In this document: piece after piece, positions 19,437 to 25,122 of the stretch
How positions within the stretch are numbered: position 1 is the first letter of the stretch
Layout: each line of letters opens with the position of its first letter
Assembly: GCA_037447655.1 (NCBI GenBank)
Contig: JBBHKE010001998.1
Location: 1 to 25,122 of the forward strand
From: Zygnema cylindricum
Lineage: Eukaryota; Streptophyta; Zygnematophyceae; Zygnematales; Zygnemataceae
Reading direction: 5' to 3'
DNA: 25,122 bases
Notes under the pieces: generated by a model
Told to the model about the DNA's origin: nothing
What the model saw: only the letters and a program-made list of their open reading frames with translations
The model's database searches: none
Position numbers and translations under genes: made by a program

Positions 19437-19937
19437 CGTACGTAATACGCAAGTACGGAATTCGCAAGTATGAAAATGGTCGATATCGAAATCTTTGACG
19501 ATTTTAAATTAGAACACGTATGCAAAATTTTATTTAAAGACGATACGCGATGTAATTGAGGCCTCTGTAATACATAAATTTTGTTGTCCGTAATATTACA
19601 AAGACCTCCTAATGTAACAATACCCTAAATAAGTAAATATATAAATTACAGAATTAGTATTTGTTTATCGGTTGCATTTTGCGGCGTCTACCTTTAAGTC
19701 ACGGAACGAAAATCACGTCGTACGTGGCGTATCAGACAATTTGTCTTCTTGTCTAAAATGACATATAATATAAAAATATATATAATATTAAATTTAAAAA
19801 ATACTATGTATCGCGATACATATCACAATAATTTATGTTGGTTGCGGTACGATATATCGAGGATTTTGCTCGATTAATATTCGATATATCGAATATCGAA
19901 ATTATCGCGATATGAATTTACCCAATAGCCAACACTA
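19437..19937. repeat. hAT right arm and terminal inverted repeat
   Basis: AT-rich non-coding sequence. A perfect 18-bp palindrome TATGTATCGCGATACATA lies at 19805-19822, followed by a cluster of CGATAT/ATATCG motifs (19850-19915) mirroring those of the left arm, then the TIR CCAACACTA (19929-19937). No transposase fragment seen. Confidence 0.8.
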
Positions 19938-19945
19938 GTGTTTAA
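19938..19945. repeat. hAT target site duplication, right copy
   Basis: GTGTTTAA, matching 5104-5111. Confidence 0.9.
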
Positions 19946-20740
19946 ACTAAAACATAACCCAATGAATACCATTGAAAGATATAAGGCTTGGTTGGTATCA
20001 AAGGGGTTTACCTAAAAGGAGGGGATTGACTATGAGGAGACTTTTGCTCCAGTTGTTTGGTTCCTATCACTAAGGATTCTCATCAGTCTAGCCGCAACAC
20101 AAGACATAGAAATACACCAGATGGATATTAAGATTGCCTTTCTCAACGGTGAGTTAGAGGAAGAAATTTCCAGACGACAACCAGAGGGGTTCGTGGAGGA
20201 AGGAGAAGAGAGCAAAGTCTGCAGGCTCATAAAGTCCTTATATGGACAGAAGTAGGCTCCCCGACAGTGGAATAAGAAACTTGATGAGTTTCTCACCGGT
20301 CTGAGATATATCCGGATCAGCTCTGACCATTCTATCTATATGTTTGAAGATGAGAATTGTGTGATTTATATTGCAATTGATGTGGATGATCTGTTGGTGT
20401 TAAGTAAGTCTTTGGAAAAAATCAATAAGTTAAAGAAATATCTTAGAAGCAGATTTGACATGAAGGATTTAGGGGAGGCAAGATATATTTTGGGAATTCA
20501 AATAGATAAAGATAGGGGGAAAAGGATCATTAGACTTACTCAGAAAGCAACAATAGGTAATATGTTTGAGAAATTCTAGATGGAAAAGGCAAACAGTTGT
20601 ACCACTCCCATAGACTTGAAGAAAGTAAGTGAAGGAAGTGTAGAAAGAGGAGTGTTAATCTTAGATGATCAAATTAGTCGAAAAGAGAGAGAGTTTATGA
20701 TGTCTATCCCATAAAAGCAGGTTGGACAAAGTCTAATATA
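19938..20740 (+). pseudogene. pol: Copia A pol, 3' part: RT and start of RNase H
   Basis: Continues the RT interrupted at 5111: NTIERYKAWLVSKGFT, IHQMDIKIAFLNGELEEE (about 20113), SLYGQK (stop at 20252-20254), and the longest open stretch 20340-20579 with IAIDVDDLLVLS at 20370-20405. The catalytic YVDD is DVDD (TAT to GAT at 20379-20381), which would impair polymerase activity. RFDMKDLGEARYILGIQI and RIIRLTQKA follow, then a stop at 20577-20579. Coding similarity to element B (VGQSLIYN block) fades at about 20740, where unrelated minus-strand sequence begins. Confidence 0.87.
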
Positions 20741-22309
20741 CAATTCTACAGCCATTGTGGCCAATTGTTGACTCTGCTATTGGATAATATTTTTTGGGGT
20801 GAGTTTGGGCTGTTCCTATTCCTCCATGGTACGACGCCCCCATGAATTAAAGAGTTGAACGAGAAGGGGGTTAATTGCGGTTTCTCCTCCCGAATGAATA
20901 AATCGTAAAGCATCATCTCAGTAGGGACTCCATTTTTGTGGAGACATTGCCTCTCCTTGTGCCCCATGAAACCACAAGCTCCACATTTGGAGCCTTGAGT
21001 AGTTTATTTGCTCCGAAGTTTATTGGACACTTGGGCATCATCAAAATTTGGAATTTTTATCTGTCTTAATTGAGATTGAGATATTTTTGTAGTTTCGGAA
21101 TGGGAAGTAGGTCGGTATGTGGCCTTGTTGACCGGTGGTTGCTCGCCCCTTTTTTGTTCGCGTTCTTGCTGATTCCGCGTTTGTTCGGCGTGTTCCCTTT
21201 CAAATTCGGTGTTCTTGATCATTAGTTGCGGTTTGAGTTTCCTAGGATAGTGTTTCCACCTGTGACCTGTTTGTTGGCAATTTAGTCAATTATAGAGAAA
21301 ACTCTCTCGACCCTTCCCATGTGGGGTTCAGGTTTTTTCTCTGTTTCCTATTTCCCTTTTAGCTTTCGCAAATATTGCAATTTGGCTTGCTCTTCTTGGT
21401 GCAAACATGTTTCTTCAGAGAACCTTACGAAATTTGCTCTTACCTTGCCGGTTATAGCTTTCTTCAGGCTTCGCTGTGAACGAAGTGGTCGTAAAACTTC
21501 ATGGCCGCCATAGAAATGTCCTTTGCCGAGGGGCTAATATCATGAATCGCCTGACCGTGAATCCTATTATCTAGATCCGCCTACCTTGTTGGCCCGAACG
21601 AATTAAAGACCGAGATAGTTGACAGTTTACTGTTGTGGCTGTGACTAGAGAGTCGGCTAAAAAGAATCTGCGGCTTTTCATTCTTCAAGCAACGGAAGTG
21701 TGTAATTTCCTTAATCGAAGATTCATTACTCTTGTTGTATAGAAGTCTCCAGATGTCCAAAAGGGTGGTACACGGGTTAGGATTTGCAACCATTGTGGTA
21801 GCTGCCCAGGCAGCTTGGACTGCTTGCAGCTGGTTATCGTAAGCTCGTCCCTAAGCTTGTAGCTTCATGTCATCCATGAAGGTGGCTGTGACAAGAGTGG
21901 TCGCCGCTTCAGCAAGGTCGGCTTCCGCTTGTAATACCGTCGCATCTGGAACCGTGTTAGAAACCTTGATGTTATGGGCCATCAAGAGGGGTTACGGGAA
22001 GAGAGTCGTCTCAAAGTCATCCGAAATGTCTCCTCCCCTGTATTTGTTGATTTTTGATTGTGTGAAGGATTTCCACAACAATTCAAAATCACAAATGCGA
22101 TCCCTAAACTGTCCTCTGTAAAAATCCGGATGTCCCCCATTTCCTTCTCCTCCTCTGCAAGATTGGAGAAGTGTAGAGAGGACAGCAGGGTGGGACTAAC
22201 AAATTGAGCTGGTGAGATGGCCCCTAGGAATTCGTCCTCTGGACTGATACTGCTTCCTCCACTGATAGAAAGTGTGGACTCAATAACAATAGTTCCCCCC
22301 CCACCGAGG
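20741..22309 (-). pseudogene. Unrecognised minus-strand pseudogene with CCHC knuckle
   Basis: Minus-strand coding blocks appear in order from 22309: an acidic/serine-rich stretch (SISPEDEFLGAISP, LAEEEKEMGDIRIF); an alanine-rich helical segment near 21940-21870 (LQAEADLAEAATTL); a Trp-containing block (NQLQAVQAAWAATTM, then TLLDIWRLLYNKSNESS, 21793-21581); KDISMAAMKFYDHFVHS (about 21520); a charged Gln/Glu-rich block (21222-21004); and a CCHC knuckle CGACGFMGHKERQC at 20985-20944 followed by a proline-rich tail. At least six stops or frameshifts interrupt it. It is not the copia or gypsy Gag seen here. A gag of another retroelement or a captured host gene are both possible; I cannot name it. 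Confidence 0.45.
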
Positions 22310-22949
22310 TGTTGAAAATCACTAGATTTTATGAAGTATTTTTTAGGTTTGAATAACTTAGTAGGAAAAGAAAGGAAAAGAGCAACCAGTCTACCTCCAC
22401 CTCTTTCCTCTATCCCCCATACTTGTTGTAGGCACTGAAGGAGAGAGAGAGTAGTGGAGCCATGGCTGCCTCAGCTCCATAGGCACGAATAAAATGTGAC
22501 ATAAGTCATTCTCAACAAATGGTTGAGTCTAGTTGGACTGGAACCTCCAACCCGCACAATGAGGTGTAGCCGTCAGCTTTAACCGATCTGTCGTATAAGT
22601 TCGTTAAGTTACATAGGATGTATTAATTACTTAACCTGTATCGTGATCTTTAATCTGATTAACAAAATTATAACTGAGGGAACATAGAACTAGTTAATAT
22701 ATAGTGCGTACATGATCCCGCACGAAACAAATGAATCGGACATTTATTTCGACGAAAAACATTTAATGTTGGTTTTAATCCAACAGCACATATTGCCGCT
22801 GAGATCTCATAATGATTACTTTAGTGGAGTGTAGTCAGATTGTCAACTTGTCTTCTAGGACAGCAGTGGTTGTGGTTGAAAATGGGTTTGTTAAAAACTA
22901 CCTAGAGGCTTCCTGAATTTTGTAGCCTAATGGAGGACACAACATTCTT
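22310..22949 (+). repeat. 5' LTR of copia C with internal deletion
   Basis: Starts TGTTGAAAATCACTAG and ends ATGGAGGACACAACATTCTT. Only 640 bp against 999 bp for the solo LTR: between about 22823 and 22833 it jumps from the CCGAGATC-region block to the GATTGTCAACTTGTCT block, losing the G-box, inverted repeat and TATA region. It should therefore have no core promoter. The terminal CA is mutated to TT. Confidence 0.85.
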
Positions 22950-23868
22950 GGTTATGGGCCCACCCTCTACGGTGCCCATATTCAATGGATCTGGGTTCAT
23001 CTATTGGGAAGCCACGATGAGAAGGGCTTTGTGCGAAAAAAAATACAAGGGTATTGTCAGTGGACAAGTGAAACGTCCACCTCAGGGAACTCCACCAAGG
23101 TTTCGTGGAATAAGGTTTTGTGCAGCGGCATCTGCTGCAGCAGAGGAGGCAGATGATGGGGACAACAATGTGTCCAAAAAGAGGAAAGAGAAGGAGACAC
23201 CTCTAACTCGTATTACTCGTATTGCCACGACAAACGGAGCGGCGATAGTGAAAACCGAGAAGAACGATACACAAACGTGAGAAGACATCAACATGGCGCC
23301 AAAAAACTTCATTCTAAGATACCTCACTCATGCTTTGGCAACCCCCCACCTTTGCATTTACAAGGCCAAGGAGTTGTGGGTGAGTTTGGTGGTGATCTAT
23401 AGAGCTGGTATTATTCAAAAGCTCCAGTTGGCCAAGCAAAAGTTAGAGAATTATACTTACAAAGGGGGAAAGATGTTACACTATTGTAATGATCTCTCTT
23501 GTTTCTATATGGAGATGGAGAGTGCCGAGTAGACAGGTACAATAAAGATGAGATTTAACACTCTCATCATCAAGTTACGCAACGAGTATGAAAACATAGT
23601 GTATCGAGTACAGGAACTGACTTCCAGTTCATGGAAGTGGAACACAATGGTCTGGATGATACTTGTGTAGGAGAACACGATTCAGATTAGGAGAGGAGGA
23701 AATAGCATCCAAGCTCTAGCTGCAAGAGCGAACCAGTGGGGAAAGGATCCGAAGAAACCGTACAAAGGAGAGAGAGATCAGTCTGGAGGACGAAGGCCCC
23801 CAAATGGTCTTTGTCATTTCTGCAAAAAATTGGGACACTTAATAGCAGATTGTGTCAAGCTGTCTGAG
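22930..23868 (+). pseudogene. gag: Copia C gag, one frame with three stops
   Basis: The cleanest gag of the family here: from ATG 22930 (MEDTTFLVMGPPSTVPIFNG) a single frame of 313 codons runs to the junction at 23868. It crosses FIYWEATMRRALCEKK, a Lys/Glu-rich region, the Gag core (KNFILRYLTHALATPHL, ELWVSLVVIYRAG, KLENYTYKGGKML), a basic linker and one CCHC knuckle CHFCKKLGHLIADC at 23812-23853. It is broken only by in-frame stops at 23278-23280 (TGA), 23530-23532 (TAG) and about 23668 (TAG). The first two replace Trp codons of A, as expected of decay by cytosine deamination. The start codon lies inside the LTR. Confidence 0.87.
22950..22964 (+). other. Primer-binding site of copia C (half-tRNA iMet type)
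   Basis: GGTTATGGGCCCACC directly after the LTR, identical to the first 15 bases of the copia B site, and in frame with gag (residues VMGPP). Confidence 0.82.
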
Positions 23869-24347
23869 TGTAATTCGATGGGATCCATTAGTACACATAA
23901 TTCGCAAGTCCAAAGAAGCTAATCTAGATAGTGCCGAATCTAAGTATATATAAACCCACATGATTCACCCTTTGCCAATCAAAACCCAGTTTGAGCTTCA
24001 CCCCTGTGAAATAAGACTTTCTGTGTGCTCAGTTCCACCACAGAATGCAAAGTTGGAATATGAGTTTTGGATAACTTTCCCCACTTTGACTTTCCCTTAT
24101 AAACGCAGCTTCCTGGCAAGCAAACATTCTGACCAACTACACTCTCGTGTAACCTTGACTCCCCTGACTTCGCAGCAAAAACAATAATTGAAAATGGTCA
24201 ACTGAGTTAATAGTTATGGCTGACCAAATTTTGCCTTTTATACAAGATGCTCTCTGAAGAGGCGACTATCTACCAAATATTATAAGTCCTAAAACCCCTC
24301 TTTAAGCCCCCTAGTATTGAGGTACCAACTAATCACATGACTCTACC

Positions 24348-24384
24348 GTACAGAAAGGTACTACGGTCGATGTCCTTTCTGTAC
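24348..24384 (-). promoter_or_regulatory. U3 inverted repeat, first copy
   Basis: GTACAGAAAG (24348-24357) pairs with CTTTCTGTAC (24375-24384), same arms as at 346-382 in a different LTR subfamily. Confidence 0.6.
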
Positions 24385-24589
24385 ATCATGTGTACGTCAA
24401 GACCAGTGAGTGGACGCATGTCTCCTCTGGATTCTTCCGTATTCTCCCCGAGATTCTCGCTTCCCAATGTTATCTTGCCATGTGATGCTAAGTCATACCA
24501 CGCTAGAAAACACCAATGTGGCCATTCCGGAATTCCGACTCGCACCCTGGCCGTCAATGATGTCTGAATAATTACATGACTGTACCTTA

Positions 24590-24624
24590 TACAGAAAGTA
24601 CAGGTGTCAGAGTACTTTCTGTAC
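24590..24624 (-). promoter_or_regulatory. U3 inverted repeat, second copy
   Basis: TACAGAAAGTAC (24590-24601) pairs with GTACTTTCTGTA (24612-24623); 12-bp arms, loop of 10 bases. Tandem partner of the 24348-24384 repeat. Confidence 0.6.
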
Positions 24625-24875
24625 AGGCATTGTATGACAAAACCATTATGTGACATTTGTGTCCGAATTTGTTGTCATTCGTTCCGGAGATTTTGTAAAC
24701 CTGTATGATGTTGCCACGTGTCATCTGGAGTGGCGACGTCCTCAAACCGCCAAATTTTCCTTTTCGTAACGCCGGCGCTAACCACGGCCGTCCGATTTAT
24801 ATCGTCATTTAATACGGACCGTCGAAAAACATGTTTGTACTATTTGTTTCATCTAGTACTTAAAGTACAACTGTT

Positions 24876-25122
24876 TGTAGAAATCAATGGTTATTTTATT
24901 ATTTTCTAGGTCTAAATTGGAATATAGAAAGAAGTCGAGGAAGTCTTCCTCTAACGTCTCTCTCCAAACTCCCACACTTGTTGCAGTCAGTGAGAAGTTG
25001 GAGACAAAGCTAGAGCCATGGCTACCTAGGCTATCCAGAGGTTTACGCGAAATAGATTAGTTAAATAGGTAGGTTTATTTACTAAAGGGTATATGTCAGT
25101 AACAAGATTTAATCCTGGTACC
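24876..25122 (+). repeat. Copia LTR start (B subfamily), cut by window end
   Basis: TGTAGAAATCAATGGTTATT ... matches the first 250 bp of both copia B LTRs, differing at scattered positions. Its start coincides with the truncated edge of the minus-strand LTR, so a further element of the B subfamily (or a solo LTR) begins here; the 5-bp duplication candidate to its left is CTGTT (24871-24875). Confidence 0.85.

Larger units (their letters stand above)
5112..19937. mobile_element. hAT-type DNA transposon, non-autonomous, with nested insertions
   Basis: The termini are TAGTGTTGG at 5112 and its complement CCAACACTA ending at 19937, flanked by the 8-bp duplication GTGTTTAA. Inside both ends a further inverted similarity (CGATATTCGATATAT) extends the TIR. 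Own sequence is about 0.8 kb: 5112-5303, roughly 18340-18432 and 19437-19937. The rest is a gypsy element and a solo copia LTR. No transposase coding is visible, so it is a MITE-like non-autonomous copy. It sits in the RT of copia A: without it and one duplication, the two RT halves meet at a conserved motif in one frame. Confidence 0.88.
1325..20740 (+). mobile_element. Copia element A, degenerate, interrupted by hAT
   Basis: Ty1/copia order is visible on the plus strand: LTR (1325-2201), PBS (2202-2216), gag (2182-3119), protease, integrase and the start of RT (3120-5111). A hAT insertion follows, then the rest of RT and early RNase H (19938-20740). The copia order PR-IN-RT-RH separates it from gypsy. 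Compared with element B it lacks about 600 bp of pol 3' end, the polypurine tract and the 3' LTR; foreign minus-strand sequence begins at 20741. It is the oldest layer of the nest because everything from 5112 to 19937 lies inside it. Confidence 0.85.
22310..23868 (+). mobile_element. Copia element C, 5' part (LTR, PBS, gag)
   Basis: The LTR (22310-22949), PBS and gag are contiguous on the plus strand and closely resemble A. The element stops inside gag at 23868, where a minus-strand LTR begins; no pol follows in the window. Confidence 0.85.
23869..24875 (-). repeat. Copia-family LTR, minus strand, with duplicated U3
   Basis: In its own orientation it ends ATGGATCCCATCGAATTACA at 23869, keeping the gag ATG 20 bases before the end with a different leader peptide. 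TATAAAAG lies at 24235-24242. Upstream, the U3 module (inverted repeat plus flanks) occurs twice: repeats at 24348-24384 and 24590-24624, and a G-box core CACGTG at 24715-24720. Its 5' terminal part is missing where the plus-strand LTR begins at 24876. It interrupts the gag of copia C. It represents a third LTR subfamily. Confidence 0.75.

Noticed and set aside
20944-20985. Assigning the 20741-22309 pseudogene to TAF1 or another named host protein because of its zinc knuckle
   Set aside because: Only a short CCHC pattern is shared; flanking blocks gave no family I could recognise, so naming it would be a guess.
24333-24656. Minus-strand open frame of 107 codons
   Set aside because: Lies wholly in duplicated LTR U3 sequence; similar frames appear by chance in the other LTRs.

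Overview
The window looks like an intergenic stretch of a land-plant genome made almost entirely of old, nested transposable elements. I see no intact cellular gene, tRNA, rRNA or CRISPR array. The plant assignment rests on three things: Ty1/copia and chromovirus-like Ty3/gypsy pol proteins; LTRs rich in ACGT motifs; and a primer-binding site that matches, from memory, the anticodon arm of plant initiator tRNA-Met for 16 nt. Every coding region carries stops and frameshifts, so nothing here is predicted to move by itself.

Layout, outside in. (1) 1-702 is the 3' part of a copia LTR, followed by 703-1324, an unrecognised stretch with minus-strand coding character. (2) Copia element A (+) starts with a 5'-truncated LTR (1325-2201), then PBS, gag and pol to 5111. 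Its pol resumes at 19938-20740, and its 3' end and 3' LTR are gone. (3) A pol is split by a hAT-type DNA transposon, 5112-19937, with TIR TAGTGTTGG and an 8-bp target duplication GTGTTTAA. (4) Inside the hAT lies a Ty3/gypsy element on the minus strand (about 5304-18339): 3' LTR, PPT, integrase, RNase H, RT, three-knuckle gag, PBS, 5' LTR. (5) Inside the gypsy RNase H lies a structurally complete copia element B (+), 7331-13816, with 5-bp target duplication CACCT. (6) Inside B's gag an inverted LTR fragment (9115-9395) replaces the zinc-knuckle region. (7) The right arm of the hAT also carries a minus-strand solo copia LTR (18433-19431) flanked by GTACA.

To the right, 20741-22309 is an unrecognised minus-strand pseudogene with a CCHC knuckle. 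Next is copia element C (+): LTR, PBS and gag, 22310-23868. It is cut by a minus-strand LTR (23869-24875) with a duplicated U3, which abuts the start of another plus-strand LTR (24876 to the window end).

The most unusual biology is in the copia family. In five LTR copies the putative gag ATG lies exactly 20 nt before the LTR end. In B and C the frame then runs through a PBS complementary to the anticodon arm of initiator tRNA-Met (half-tRNA priming, known for Drosophila copia and yeast Ty5). The LTRs also share a U3 inverted repeat whose sequence changes while its pairing is kept.
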